Below are positions 21,082-30,305 of a stretch of DNA of 64,000 bases, in pieces (position 1 is the first letter of the stretch; every line of letters starts with the position of its first letter). Source of the stretch: Streptomyces hygroscopicus subsp. hygroscopicus (GTDB taxonomy: Bacteria > Actinomycetota > Actinomycetes > Streptomycetales > Streptomycetaceae); assembly GCF_030269125.1 (NCBI RefSeq), contig NZ_BSSM01000002.1, forward strand, positions 496,001 to 560,000. Reading direction: 5' to 3'. Position numbers and translations under genes: made by a program. Under the pieces are notes generated by a model. The model saw nothing but the letters and a program-made list of their open reading frames with translations. It was not told the DNA's origin and made no database searches.

Positions 21082-22074
21082 TCACCGTGCCCGGTCCGGG
21101 GGCCACGGATCGCCCCAGTCCGTGTCCCGTGCCGATCTGTACAGGTCGCCGTGGCGCTTGGTGACGGTCGCGCGGTGGAGGCGTTCGTCCGGTTCGCACA
21201 GGTCGAGGAGGACCTGGCCCTTGCGGATCTGGGGGCGGCGGACGACGCGGGCGGGGGCCGGGCGGGCGGGCAGGCGGGTGGCGGCGACGTAGGAGAACTT
21301 CTCGTCCTCGTAGGCCAGGGAGCCGCCCTTGACGCGGCGGTGCAGCGAGGAGCGGCCGACGCGGGCGGAGAAGTGGCACCAGTCGGTGCCGGGCGCGATC
21401 GGGCAGGCGGCGCTGTGCGGGCAGGGCGCGGCGACGCCGAACCCGGCGCGGACCAGCCGGTCGCGGGCCTCGATGACCCGGGCGTACCCGGCGGGCGTGC
21501 CGGCCTCCACGATCACCACGGCCTGTGCGGCGGCCGCGGCGGCGTCGACGAGTGCGGTGCGGTCGGCCTCGGTGAGTTCGTTGAGGACGTACGACACCGT
21601 GAGGAGGTCCGTCGGCTCCAGGGCGAGCGCGGCGCCGATCCGGGCGCGCTGCCAGCGGGCGCCGGCCAGGACGGGGTTGGCGGCGGCCAGCTCCCGGCCG
21701 AGGGCGAGCGCGGGCTCGGCCCAGTCGAGCACGGTCACCGGGCGGGTGCCGGCCCAGGTGTCGGTGACCGCCCAGGTCGCCGCGCCGGTGCCGCCGCCGA
21801 CGTCCACATGGCTGCCGGGAACCCAGCCGGGGACGGCGTCCGCGAACGCCGCGAGGGCCGAGCGCACCGCTTCGAAGGTGGCCGGCATCCGGTACGCGGC
21901 GTAGGCGGCGACGTCGGCGCGGTCGCGGAGGATCGGGGCGTGCGTCGGGGTGTCGCCGCGGTAGGCGGCGATGAGCCGTTCGACGGCGCCGGCGGCCTGG
22001 CTGGGCGGAAGCCCGTCGAGCAGCTCGGCAAGGCTCCGACGCAGGGTTTCGGCCGGTGGTACGGGGGCGGTCAC
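21082..22074 (-). CDS. Rsm22-family SAM-dependent rRNA methyltransferase homologue
   Basis: A 330-residue protein of the mitochondrial small-subunit Rsm22 family. The SAM-binding motif is VDVGGGTGAATWAV, followed by LTVSYVLNEL. A four-Cys/His metal site lies in PCPHSAACPIAPGTDWCHFSAR, diagnostic of Rsm22 (an iron-sulfur or zinc site). RVGRSSLHRRVKGG and FSYVAATR follow as in family members. GTG start at 22074 with a weak Shine-Dalgarno. In mitochondria the homologue is needed for ribosome assembly; the bacterial role is not established. Confidence 0.85.
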   Translation of the reverse strand: MTAPVPPAETLRRSLAELLDGLPPSQAAGAVERLIAAYRGDTPTHAPILRDRADVAAYAAYRMPATFEAVRSALAAFADAVPGWVPGSHVDVGGGTGAATWAVTDTWAGTRPVTVLDWAEPALALGRELAAANPVLAGARWQRARIGAALALEPTDLLTVSYVLNELTEADRTALVDAAAAAAQAVVIVEAGTPAGYARVIEARDRLVRAGFGVAAPCPHSAACPIAPGTDWCHFSARVGRSSLHRRVKGGSLAYEDEKFSYVAATRLPARPAPARVVRRPQIRKGQVLLDLCEPDERLHRATVTKRHGDLYRSARDTDWGDPWPPDRAR

Positions 22075-22172
22075 CTGGAGATTCTATGGCGCGCGGGGGT
22101 GGCGCCGGACCGGCTGGGGCCCGGCCGCGGCACGACGGCGCGGCTGACCGGCCGGGCCCGCGACCCGCCCCC

Positions 22173-23297
22173 TCACACCACCGCCCGCGCCAGCCACGTC
22201 CCGATCGCCGCCCTCGGGAGGCTGTCCGCCGGGCGGCGGCGGGGGTGCACCGTGTTCGCCAGGAGCACCAGGAACGTGTCCGTCGCCCGGTCGAGGACCA
22301 GGGACGTGCCGGTGAAGCCCGTGTGGCCGGCGGCGCCGTGGCCGGAGAGGGTGCCCATGAACCAGGGTTGGTCGAGGGCGAAGCCCAGGCCGGGTGGGGT
22401 GAGGAGGAGGGAGGTGAAGTCGGGGGCGAGGATGCGGGCGGGCCCGTAGGAGCCGCCGGCGAGCAGGGCGCGGCAGAAGACGGCGAGGTCGCGGGCGGTG
22501 GAGAAGAGGCCCGCGTGGCCGGCGACGCCGCCGAGGGCCCAGGCGTTCTCGTCGTGGACGACGCCCCGCAGCATCCCCCGGTCGGCCTTGGCCCAGGGCC
22601 GCCACTGGTCCTCGGTCGCCGCCGCCCCCGGGCATGGTCCGAACCCGGTCGCGGTCATGCCGAGCGGCCGGGTGATGCCGTTGCGCACGAGCACGTCGAG
22701 GGTGCGGCCCGTGATGCGCTCCAGCACGAACTGGAGGAGCAGCATGTTCAGGTCCGAGTAGCGGTAGGTGCCCGGCGGGCTCGACGGCGCCTCGGCGCGC
22801 AGCATCGTCATGCGGGCGGCGCGGTCCGGGCAGTCGTACAGGGGGAGTTCGGGGCGCAGTCCGGAGGTGTGGGTGAGCAACTGCCGTACCGTGACGCGGT
22901 GCCGGGCCACGGCGCGGAACTCCGGCAGATAACGGGCCACCGGGGCGTCCATGGCCAGCGTGCCGCGCTCGATCTGCTGCACCGCCGCGACCGAGGTGAA
23001 CAGCTTGGTCAGGGAGGCCAGGTCGAAGGGGGTGTCGACGGTGACCGGCACCCGGTCCTCGGGCGGCAGTTCGACGCCGGCGTCGGTGCCGGGGTCGTAG
23101 GAGGAGTAGCGGACGGCCCAGCCCGCGGCCTGCGCCACGGCGATGACGGGCCCGCGGCCGGCCATGACGACCGCGCCGGCCGCCCAGGGACGCGGTCCGG
23201 CGGTGAGGGCGTGCACCTCGCCGACCAGGTGCCCGAGCGCGTCGGGGTCCAGCCCGGCCCGCTCCGGTGTGTCGGCGCGCAGTCTCGGGGCGCTCAG
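22173..23297 (-). CDS. beta-lactamase-family serine hydrolase, apparent CTG start
   Basis: Serine hydrolase of the class C beta-lactamase/esterase superfamily (374 residues), cytoplasmic since no signal peptide is seen. The nucleophile motif SLTK lies in [12 protein letters not shown], the Tyr motif in [11 protein letters not shown], and the C-terminal HTGFTGTS box replaces KTG. The conserved N-terminus ([16 protein letters not shown]) lies upstream of any ATG, GTG or TTG. The best start is CTG at 23297. It overlaps the exporter stop as CTGA and has GAAGGAG seven bases before it. A downstream in-frame GTG (23216) would cut off family-conserved residues. Coupled to the upstream Bcr/CflA-type exporter. 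Confidence 0.82.
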   Translation of the reverse strand: MSAPRLRADTPERAGLDPDALGHLVGEVHALTAGPRPWAAGAVVMAGRGPVIAVAQAAGWAVRYSSYDPGTDAGVELPPEDRVPVTVDTPFDLASLTKLFTSVAAVQQIERGTLAMDAPVARYLPEFRAVARHRVTVRQLLTHTSGLRPELPLYDCPDRAARMTMLRAEAPSSPPGTYRYSDLNMLLLQFVLERITGRTLDVLVRNGITRPLGMTATGFGPCPGAAATEDQWRPWAKADRGMLRGVVHDENAWALGGVAGHAGLFSTARDLAVFCRALLAGGSYGPARILAPDFTSLLLTPPGLGFALDQPWFMGTLSGHGAAGHTGFTGTSLVLDRATDTFLVLLANTVHPRRRPADSLPRAAIGTWLARAVV

Positions 23298-24595
23298 TTC
23301 TCGTCTCCTTCCGACCCCGTACGGGTGTTCTCCCGCGTGTTCCAGGGACGGCACATTCCCACGAAGCAGGCCCCCGCGACCAGTGCGGCCGCCAGTTGGA
23401 CGACGGCCATCGGAACGGCGGTGCGTTCCCCGGCGATCCCGACGAGCGGCGAGGCGACCGCGCCGATGAGGAAGGCGGAGGTGCCGAGCAGCGCGGACGC
23501 GGAGCCGGCGGCGTGCCTGGTGCGCAGCAGCGCGAGGGTCTGGGCGTTGGGCATGGTCAGGCCCAGCGCGGACATCAGGAGGAACAGCGCGGCGGCGACG
23601 GGCGCGAGTCCGACCTCGCCGAGGGCGCCGGTGGACATCAGCAGCAGCGCGGTCGCGGCGAGCGTGATCACCGCGAGCCCGGTGGCCAGCACCTTGTCCA
23701 GGCTGACCCGGCCGACCAGCACCTTGCCGTTGAGCTGCCCGGCGGCCACCAGGCCGACCGAGTTGAGCCCGAACAGCAGGCTGAAGGTCTGCGGGGAGGC
23801 GCCGTAGATCTCCTGGATCACGAAGGGAGACGCGCTGACGTAGGCGAACAGCGCGGCGAAGGCGAAGCCGCCGGCCAGCATGTAGCCGGTGAAGGGCAGG
23901 TCGGCGAGGAGCGAGCGCATCGAGCGCAGTGCGTCCCCCGCTCCCCCGCCGCGCCGGTCCCGCGGCGCCAGCGTCTCGGGCAGCCGCAGCCAGACCAGCA
24001 CACCGAGCAGCGCCCCCACCACGGTGAGCACCACGAACACCCCGCGCCAGTCGGTGACCCGCAGGATCTGCCCGCCGATCAGCGGCGCCACGACCGGCGC
24101 GACCCCGGAGATGAGCATCAGGGTGGAGAAGAAGCGGGCCATGGCGACGCCGTCGTAGAGGTCGCGTACGACGGCCCGCGCGATGACGATGCCGGCCGCG
24201 CCCGCGAGGCCCTGGGCCAGCCGGAAGGCGACGAGGGTCTCGATGCTGGGGGCGACGGCGCACAGGGCGGTCGCGACGAGGTTCACGGCGAGGCCGATCA
24301 GCAGCGGCCGGCGCCGGCCCCAGCGGTCGCTCATCGGGCCGACCGCAAGCTGGCCCAGCGCCATGCCCAGCAGACAGGCGGTGAGGGTGAGCTGGACGGT
24401 CGCGGCGGGTGCGTGCAGGGAGCCGGTGACCTCCGGCAGGGACGGGAGGTACATGTCCATGGCGAGCGGGGGCGTCGCGGTCAGGCCGCCGAGGATGAAG
24501 GTCACGAGGAGGCCGGCGCGGCGGGCGGCGGGGGACGCGGGCGGTGCGGTGGTGTTCTCCGTCTGCGGTGTCGGTGCCGCCGCGTGCTCGGGCAT
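23294..24595 (-). CDS. Bcr/CflA-family MFS multidrug exporter
   Basis: Twelve-helix drug/proton antiporter of 433 residues. Family landmarks are the first-helix [11 protein letters not shown], motif [16 protein letters not shown] and the [13 protein letters not shown] loop; a Pro/Ala-rich N-terminal tail is cytoplasmic. GGAAGG precedes the ATG. Its stop is shared with the likely CTG start of the downstream serine hydrolase, so exporter and hydrolase are made together. The pair could detoxify the same class of compound (inference). Confidence 0.9.
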   Translation of the reverse strand: MPEHAAAPTPQTENTTAPPASPAARRAGLLVTFILGGLTATPPLAMDMYLPSLPEVTGSLHAPAATVQLTLTACLLGMALGQLAVGPMSDRWGRRRPLLIGLAVNLVATALCAVAPSIETLVAFRLAQGLAGAAGIVIARAVVRDLYDGVAMARFFSTLMLISGVAPVVAPLIGGQILRVTDWRGVFVVLTVVGALLGVLVWLRLPETLAPRDRRGGGAGDALRSMRSLLADLPFTGYMLAGGFAFAALFAYVSASPFVIQEIYGASPQTFSLLFGLNSVGLVAAGQLNGKVLVGRVSLDKVLATGLAVITLAATALLLMSTGALGEVGLAPVAAALFLLMSALGLTMPNAQTLALLRTRHAAGSASALLGTSAFLIGAVASPLVGIAGERTAVPMAVVQLAAALVAGACFVGMCRPWNTRENTRTGSEGDEN

Positions 24596-24667
24596 GAGTC
24601 CCCTTCCTGGGTAGCGGCACCCCCGATGAGGCGCCCTTGGTTGAAACTTCCACTGAATCGCGGCTCC

Positions 24668-24703
24668 TATGTTCCCAGCCCGGACAAACTATCGGGGAAC
24701 ATA
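24668..24703. promoter_or_regulatory. spaced inverted repeat between exporter and SDR gene
   Basis: TATGTTCCC and GGGAACATA (perfect 9-bp arms) are separated by 18 bases. They lie in the divergent promoter region, 73 bp before the exporter ATG. It could be a dimeric repressor site for one or both genes; no regulator is adjacent. Confidence 0.4.
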
Positions 24704-24768
24704 TGCGCGACAAAGGAAGGCGACCGCCGTATGGCGGACAGTCAGTTCCGCATCGCGGACAGCCCGCC

Positions 24769-24781
24769 TACTGTGCGGGCC
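24769..24781 (+). promoter_or_regulatory. -10 element for a leaderless SDR transcript
   Basis: TACTGT (24769-24774) followed by seven bases and the ATG at 24782. This supports the start at 24782 over an in-frame ATG at 24731. Confidence 0.5.
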
Positions 24782-25540
24782 ATGACTGACACCCCATCGA
24801 AGATCGCCGTCGTGACCGGCGCCGGTTCCGGGATCGGCCGGGCCGTCGCCCTGGAACTGCTGCGGACCGGCTGGTCGGTGGCACTGGCCGGGCGGCGCCC
24901 CGAGACGCTGGAGGAGACGGCGGCGCTCGCGGCCGGGGCGCCCTCGATCGTCGTGCGCACCGACGTGGCGCGGCCCGAGGACGTGGCGGCACTGTTCACG
25001 GCGACGGTGGAGCGATTCGGCCGGCTGGACCTGCTGTTCAACAACGCGGGCACGTTCGGGCCCGGCGGCGTCCCGGTCGAGGAACTCCCCTACGAGGCCT
25101 GGCGGCACGTGGTGGACACCAACCTCAACGGGGCGTTCCTGTGCGCGCAGGCGGCGTACCGGACGATGAAGGAGCAGGACCCGCGGGGCGGCCGGATCAT
25201 CAACAACGGCTCGATCTCGGCGCACACGCCCCGCCCGCACTCGGTCGCCTACACCGCGACCAAGCACGCGCTGACCGGCCTCACCAAGTCGCTCTCGCTG
25301 GACGGGCGTTCGTACCGGATCGCGGTCGGGCAGATCGACATCGGCAACGCGGCCACGGAGATGACGCGGCGCATGCGGACCGGCGCGCTCCAGGCGAACG
25401 GCGAGACGGTGCCCGAGCCGATGATGGACGTGGCCGAAGTGGCGCGCACGGTACGGCACATGGCCGAGCTGCCGCTGGAGGCCAATGTGCAGTTCGCGAC
25501 GGTGCTGGCGACGGGGATGCCGTACATCGGGCGCGGCTGA
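24782..25540 (+). CDS. SDR-family NAD(P)-dependent oxidoreductase
   Basis: Classical short-chain dehydrogenase/reductase of 252 residues. Cofactor motif TGAGSGIG is at residues 12-19 and FNNAG at 86-90. Catalytic residues are Ser in NNGSISA, Y157 and K161 (YTATK). Substrate class cannot be told. The start at 24782 matches family N-termini and sits 7 bp after a -10. An alternative ATG at 24731 with AAAGGAAGG upstream would add 17 residues. It is divergent from the drug exporter. Confidence 0.9.
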   Translation: MTDTPSKIAVVTGAGSGIGRAVALELLRTGWSVALAGRRPETLEETAALAAGAPSIVVRTDVARPEDVAALFTATVERFGRLDLLFNNAGTFGPGGVPVEELPYEAWRHVVDTNLNGAFLCAQAAYRTMKEQDPRGGRIINNGSISAHTPRPHSVAYTATKHALTGLTKSLSLDGRSYRIAVGQIDIGNAATEMTRRMRTGALQANGETVPEPMMDVAEVARTVRHMAELPLEANVQFATVLATGMPYIGRG

Positions 25541-25762
25541 CCGCCACATCCGGCCAACTCCCGCTCCTCGCAACCCTGTTCATACGGCCCGCCTTCCGGC
25601 ATCCCGGGTATTGCGGCGAGTCGAGACCCTGTGCTCCACTCTTCTCCACGAGAGCTTCACAGTTGGGGCGGATGGGTTCCGAGGCCATCGCGAGGGGGGG
25701 ACACGGCGGTCGTTCCGTCCCACCGGCCGCCTCGCCGGAGGCGGGACGACCGCCGTACGACG

Positions 25763-27064
25763 TCAGCGCCGGTGCCGTCCGCCGCCCTGGTCGGTGGGGG
25801 CCGGGGGCTCCTGGGGGTCCGGCTCCGCCGCGCGGGGCGCGGGGGGCTTGCGGGTGCCGGTCGTAGCGCGGGCCGCGAGGACCTGGCGTCGGCGCCGCAG
25901 CAGAAAGCCCCCCGCCGCCGCGAGCAGGGCCGCCGTGCCCGCCGCGCCCTCCACGAGGCGCGTGGCCGAGGGACCCTTGGCCGGTGCGCCCGCCGCGCCG
26001 GCCGCCGCCTGCCCGACCCCGTGCGCGGGCGCCGGGGACGCGGTCGCGCCGCCCTCGCTGAGCGGCTTGACCAGCGCGCCCACCGGCTGGGCCGCGCGGC
26101 CGTGGGTGAAGCCCCAGTCGAGGAGGGCCGCGGTCTGCTCGTAGACGGCGTTGCTGCCGGCGACCGGGTGCATGACCGTGACCAGCAGGGTGCGGCCGTC
26201 GCGGGTGGCGGCGCCGGTGAAGGTGTTGCCGGCGTGGCTGGTGTAACCGTTCTTCACGCCGATCAGGCCGTCGTACGTCTTCAGGCCCCACGCCCCGGTC
26301 AGCAGGCGGTCGGTGTTCTGGATCTGGAAGGTCTTCCTGCCGCCCGCCGGGAAGTCCGCGACGCGGGTGCCGCAGTAGCCGCGGAAGTCGGGGTCCCGCA
26401 GCCCGTGCCGGGCGAAGAGCGTGAGGTCGTACGCCGACGACAACTGGCCGGGGTGGTCGAAGCCGTCGGGGCTGACCACATGGGTGTCCAGGGCCTGGAG
26501 GTCCCGCGCCTTGGCCTGCATCTCCGCGACGGTCTTGGCGATGCCGCCGTTCATGTGCGCGAGGACGTGCACGGCGTCGTTGCCGGAGCGCAGGAACACG
26601 CCCTGCCACAGCTGCTCGACGGTGTAGGTGATGCCCGCCTTGATCCCGACGAGGCTGGAGCCGGCCGGGACGTCGGAGATGTCGGAGTCCTTGACCGTGT
26701 ACTTCTCGGTGCGGTCGAACTTCTTCAGCACGGTGTCCGCGAACAGCATCTTCAGCGTGGACGCGGGCGCGAGGCGCTGGTGGGCGTTGAAGGAGGCGAG
26801 CACCTCACCGGTCGTACCGTCGGCGACGAGCCAGGCGCGGGCGGTGAGCAGCTTGGTGGGGACCGCGGTGGCGCCGTCCACCTGGAGCCCGCGGCGGGCC
26901 AGCCGTTCGCCGCCGATGGCGGTGGCCGCCGGCGCGGCGAGGGCCGGGGCGGCCGCGGACAGGGGAAGGGCGGCGGCCGTCAGCCCGAGGACGGCACGCC
27001 GGCTGAGCCGGGAGGAATCGCGCACCCCGGGACGGTACACCGCGCCGAGCAGCGGATTCGGCAC
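25763..27064 (-). CDS. D-alanyl-D-alanine carboxypeptidase (S11 family, DacA-type)
   Basis: Low-molecular-weight penicillin-binding protein that trims the peptidoglycan pentapeptide. The 433-residue product has a Tat-like signal (SRRAVLGL, then a run ending PALA), the SxxK motif STLK, SGN, and a KNG box (VKNGYTSHAG) in place of the more common KTG. A Pro/Ala linker leads to a C-terminal hydrophobic helix and basic stop-transfer (FLLRRRRQ), so it is membrane-anchored. The start is GTG at 27064, or possibly GTG at 27025 (MRDSSRLSRR); neither has a clear ribosome site. Confidence 0.9.
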   Translation of the reverse strand: MPNPLLGAVYRPGVRDSSRLSRRAVLGLTAAALPLSAAAPALAAPAATAIGGERLARRGLQVDGATAVPTKLLTARAWLVADGTTGEVLASFNAHQRLAPASTLKMLFADTVLKKFDRTEKYTVKDSDISDVPAGSSLVGIKAGITYTVEQLWQGVFLRSGNDAVHVLAHMNGGIAKTVAEMQAKARDLQALDTHVVSPDGFDHPGQLSSAYDLTLFARHGLRDPDFRGYCGTRVADFPAGGRKTFQIQNTDRLLTGAWGLKTYDGLIGVKNGYTSHAGNTFTGAATRDGRTLLVTVMHPVAGSNAVYEQTAALLDWGFTHGRAAQPVGALVKPLSEGGATASPAPAHGVGQAAAGAAGAPAKGPSATRLVEGAAGTAALLAAAGGFLLRRRRQVLAARATTGTRKPPAPRAAEPDPQEPPAPTDQGGGRHRR

Positions 27065-27144
27065 TGAAGGGCGGTGAACGCCAGGGAATTTGCCACGTTA
27101 TGAAAATCTGACCGGATACCGTGCGCCGGCCGACGTGAGCAGCC

Positions 27145-27471
27145 TCACGCCTGGCCGGTCTCGAAGCGCGAGATCCGTCCGTCCTCGTCCACGGTGAAGC
27201 TCCACCTGGTGTTCATCTCGCCCCAGGTGTCGTTGCGGTACCGGGCGACCAGGGCACGGCCGCCGCGGGACTCGTTGTCGACGTCGATGTGACCGTGGGA
27301 CGAGAAGATCTCGCGGTCGATCCAGTCGGCGAGATCGCGGTCGGAGCCGTCGTCGGACATCGTCGCGTCGGGGGCGAGCAGGGCCAGGAAGCCCTCGCGA
27401 TCATGGGCGTTGACGGCGTTGACGAAGGCCCGGACGGCCGGATCGCGGAGTTTGGCTGGCTGAATCGTCAT
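27145..27471 (-). CDS. SnoaL/NTF2-like protein
   Basis: Small alpha+beta-barrel protein of 108 residues: FVNAVNAHDREGFLALLAPDATMSDDG at the N-terminus, then FETGQA at the end. This pattern is typical of SnoaL-like/nuclear transport factor 2 folds, which act as binding proteins, isomerases or hydrolases. The ATG at 27471 is preferred, since the in-frame extension to 27507 is unconserved in character. Function unknown. Confidence 0.8.
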   Translation of the reverse strand: MTIQPAKLRDPAVRAFVNAVNAHDREGFLALLAPDATMSDDGSDRDLADWIDREIFSSHGHIDVDNESRGGRALVARYRNDTWGEMNTRWSFTVDEDGRISRFETGQA

Positions 27472-27619
27472 GGCGCCAGGCTCACACCGCGCCTCTCGCC
27501 CCGCCACCGGAGCGCCCGGCGGGGGGCGTCCGATGGTGTGACCGGTGTGACGGTGGTAACACGAAGAGGACAGAAGAGGAACTCTGCCTCATCGGCTCGG
27601 CATCGGCTTGGGAGTCACC

Positions 27620-28177
27620 GTGACCTGTTACGACCGACGTGATCTGGGCCTGCTGCTGCTCCGGCTGGGGACGGGCGGGGTACTGGCGGCGCACGGCACA
27701 CAGAAGCTGTTCGGCTGGTTCGGCGGCCACGGCCTGGAGGGCACCGGCCAGTTCATGGAGTCCGTCGGCTACTCCCCCGGCAAGGCGAGCGCCACGGCCG
27801 CGGGCCTCGCGGAGACCGGCGGTGGGACGCTCCTCGCGCTGGGCCTCGCCACCCCGGCGGCGGGCGCGGCGGCCGCGGGCGCGATGGCGGGCGCGGCGGC
27901 GGTGCACGCGCCCAACGGCTTCTTCGCCCAGGAGGGCGGCTACGAGCACGCGGCGACGCTGGGCCTCGCGGCGATCGGCCTCGCGGTCGCCGGACCGGGC
28001 CGGCTCTCCCTCGACCACGTGCTCGGCCACGTCTTCGACCGCGGCTGGATGGTCCCGGCCGCCCTCGCGGCGACGGCGGCGGGCACGGCGGTGGTGGTGG
28101 GCGCGCGGGCGAGGCGGGTGCGGGCGAAGAAGGAGGGTGAACAGGAGGCGTTGTTCCAAGACGTCGAGGGGCAATAG
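27620..28177 (+). CDS. DoxX-family membrane protein
   Basis: Four-helix inner-membrane protein of the DoxX family (185 residues), with the signature LLLLRLGTGGVLAAHGTQKLFGWFGGHG and PNGFFAQEGGYEHA. Members link membrane redox or thiol homeostasis, but the specific function here is unknown. The GTG at 27620 follows GGGAG at 6 bases; a TTG four codons upstream is less likely. The C-terminus is Lys/Arg-rich and cytoplasmic. A repeat-filled, gene-free tract follows. Confidence 0.87.
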   Translation: MTCYDRRDLGLLLLRLGTGGVLAAHGTQKLFGWFGGHGLEGTGQFMESVGYSPGKASATAAGLAETGGGTLLALGLATPAAGAAAAGAMAGAAAVHAPNGFFAQEGGYEHAATLGLAAIGLAVAGPGRLSLDHVLGHVFDRGWMVPAALAATAAGTAVVVGARARRVRAKKEGEQEALFQDVEGQ

Positions 28178-28348
28178 GGCGGAGGGGAGCGGGGCACCGG
28201 GCCGTGGAGACGGCGGGCGGCGGACGGCGGGGGTTCGCTGCGGTGGGGCGGCGGGTCCCATGGCGTGGCGCGCCGTCGGGAGCCGACACGGCGGACGCGG
28301 GCGCGGGGCTCTGTGACGTGCCCTGGGACTCGGGCAGGGCCCTGCGGC

Positions 28349-28875
28349 ACCCCCGGGAACCGCGGCTCGACGGGACACCGGGCGCGGGACTCGACGGGGT
28401 GACCTGGAAACCCGGCTCGACGGGAGACCGGGCGCGGGCCCCTACGGCACGCCCTCGGGCTCGACTCGGCGAAAGGCCAGGGCGGGGCCCCACGGCGCCC
28501 CCGGGAACCCGGCTCGCCCGGACACCGGACCCAGGACTCCACCGGGTGACCTGGAAACCCGGCTCGACGGGAGACCGGACGCGGGCCCCTACGGCACGCC
28601 CTCAGGCTCGACTCGGCGAAAGGCCAGGGCGGGGCCCCACGGCGCCCCCGGGAACCCGGCTCGCCCGGACACCGGACCCAGGACTCCACCGGGTGACCTG
28701 GAAACCCGGCTCGACGGGAGACCGGACGCGGGCCCCTACGGCACGCCCTCAGGCTCGACTCGGCGAAAGGCCAGGGCGGGGCCCCACGGCGCCCCCGGGA
28801 ACCCGGCTCGCCCGGACACCGGAACGGACCCCTACGGCACGCCCTCGGGCTCGACTCGGTGAAAGGCCAGGGTGG
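28349..28875. repeat. 147-bp tandem repeat array
   Basis: Anchor GACCTGGAAA recurs at 28401, 28548 and 28695 and anchor CCCCTACGG at 28439, 28586 and 28733, a strict 147-bp period. Units 2 and 3 are identical over the 129 bp they share; unit 1 differs from them at two sites. A diverged partial copy lies before unit 1, and a final partial copy (CCCCTACGG at 28829) follows a 51-bp deletion. The period is a multiple of three, so open frames run through on both strands. None shows the strong third-position GC of real genes here, and one overlaps doxX. I treat the array as non-coding. Confidence 0.85.
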
Positions 28876-29071
28876 GGCTCTGGGGCGCGCTGTGAGGAAT
28901 CGACTCGGCGAAAGGCCGGGGAAGGGCCGCACCGTGTGCCCTGAGTGCTCGGATCGACTCGGCTCGGCGGGAAGCCGGGGCGGGCTCTACGGCGGGCAGT
29001 GGGGAGTCGGCGCGATGGACGCCGGCCCGGGAACCCGCAAGGCGCCGGGGCATGTTGGCACGGCGGGCGCC

Positions 29072-29127
29072 GGGCGCGGGGCTCTGCGGCGTGCCCGCGT
29101 GGCGGGCGCGGGGCTCTGCGGCGTGCC
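29072..29127. repeat. 24-bp direct repeat, 32-bp period
   Basis: Two perfect copies of a 24-bp sequence starting GGGCGCGGGGCTCTGCGG lie at 29072-29095 and 29104-29127, just upstream of the mazG-like start. The whole interval 28178-29156 holds no gene I can support; it contains this repeat and the 147-bp array. Confidence 0.75.
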
Positions 29128-29156
29128 GCGTGGCCGCGCGTGGGAGGCTGCCCCGT

Positions 29157-29516
29157 ATGACCGACCAGGACTCGACCCGCCAGGACTCGACCCCCCTCGG
29201 CCTCTGGCCCGCCATCGACGAGCTCTTCTCCCGCCTGGAGGCCACCCAGACGGCCCAACCCGGCCGGGAGGGACTGCTGCTGCGCATCCTCAAGCTGTCG
29301 GAGGAGGCCGGCGAGGTCGCGGAGGCGGTGATCGGCGCCACCGGCCAGAACCCGCGCAAGGGCATCACCCACACCTGGGACGACGTCCAGGCGGAACTGT
29401 GCGACGTGGCGATCACGGCCCTGGTGGCCCTGCGCACCCTGACCCCGGAGGCCGGGGAGGTGTTCGAACGGCATCTGAAGGGGGTGCGGGAGCGGCCACT
29501 GAAGCGGTCGGTGTAG
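29157..29516 (+). CDS. MazG-like NTP pyrophosphohydrolase
   Basis: Small (119-residue) all-alpha nucleotide pyrophosphohydrolase. The metal-binding signature is KLSEEAGEVAEAVIGATG, with the second acidic helix DDVQAELCDVAITALVAL. Such proteins hydrolyse non-canonical or excess NTPs. The length fits single-domain MazG-like proteins of streptomycetes. The ATG at 29157 opens the conserved part; GGGAGG lies about 12 bases upstream. It sits right after the repeat tract. Confidence 0.87.
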   Translation: MTDQDSTRQDSTPLGLWPAIDELFSRLEATQTAQPGREGLLLRILKLSEEAGEVAEAVIGATGQNPRKGITHTWDDVQAELCDVAITALVALRTLTPEAGEVFERHLKGVRERPLKRSV

Positions 29517-29616
29517 GGGGCCGGCCGCCTCCTGGAGCCGGACCCGCCCGGTGCGTCCCGGCAGCGGGGTCGGGCCCGCCCCGTCGACGGCGAGGTGTCG
29601 CACCGGGGGGCGCGGC

Positions 29617-30285
29617 TCAGTCCCCGAGGGCCGGCACGGCGAGCTGCCCGGCGACGACCGTCAGCCAGCCGCTGGGCGAGTAAGGCGCCGGAGGGTCCAC
29701 CTCCATGCCGAGCTCCGCGAGGGCGAGGGCATAGTCGGACTCGTCCAGCTCCAGTGCGAGCAGTTCCTGCAACTCCCCGACGAGGCGGGCCACGAGCTGC
29801 CGGTCGGTGGTGTGCCGGTAGTCCTCGACGGCGGCGTGATGGTCGTCGAACTCGTCCGGCATGTCCTGGGAGAACCATCCCCCGAGGAACTGCCCGAGTT
29901 CCGGGAAGCGGGCGTGCCACTCCCAGTGGGTGGCGGGGACCGCGGGCGGCGGCACCTCCCCCGTCTCGATGCTGTCCTTGACGTGGTCCGCGAGGCAGCG
30001 CAGCCAGGACTGGATCTCGCCCTGGGGCAGGCCGACATCGGGCACGGCGTAGAACTCGCCGAGACGCAGCCGAAGCCGCCCCGGCGGGTTGTCGGCGTAC
30101 TCCCGCAACTGCCGTTCGGCCACGGCGAGCGCCCACGGCCGGCTGTGCCAGGTGTACCGCAGGTAGGCGGTCAGGGCCGCACCGGGCCGTTCCGGGGTGT
30201 CGTCGGCCGGTTGGCCGAGGTAGGCGCGCATGACCTGGTCGAGCTCGCCGTAGCGGCGGTCGTGTTCGAGGGGGCTCAGGGGCAC
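29617..30285 (-). CDS. CdiI-like contact-dependent inhibition immunity protein
   Basis: A 222-residue acidic, mostly helical protein beginning MPLSPLEHDRRYGELDQVMRAYLGQ. This N-terminus and the context match proteins I recall as CDI-system immunity proteins of actinomycetes, often beside RNase A-like toxin domains. It is the last gene of the minus-strand toxin locus, 20 bp after the truncated RNase A-like gene, and probably neutralises that toxin type. GTG start. The family assignment is from memory of the motif, hence moderate confidence. Confidence 0.65.
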   Translation of the reverse strand: MPLSPLEHDRRYGELDQVMRAYLGQPADDTPERPGAALTAYLRYTWHSRPWALAVAERQLREYADNPPGRLRLRLGEFYAVPDVGLPQGEIQSWLRCLADHVKDSIETGEVPPPAVPATHWEWHARFPELGQFLGGWFSQDMPDEFDDHHAAVEDYRHTTDRQLVARLVGELQELLALELDESDYALALAELGMEVDPPAPYSPSGWLTVVAGQLAVPALGD

Positions 30286-30305
30286 GGTGGTCAGCCTCTA
30301 CGGGT

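Noticed and set aside
28204..28944. Long plus-strand open frame with 49-residue repeats across the tandem array
   Set aside because: The repeat length is a multiple of three, so several frames stay open. Third-position GC is not raised as in neighbouring genes, and the minus-strand equivalent runs into doxX.
28349..29127. CRISPR array
   Set aside because: Repeats are 147 bp or 24 bp with conserved spacing sequence, not short repeats with unique spacers; no cas genes.
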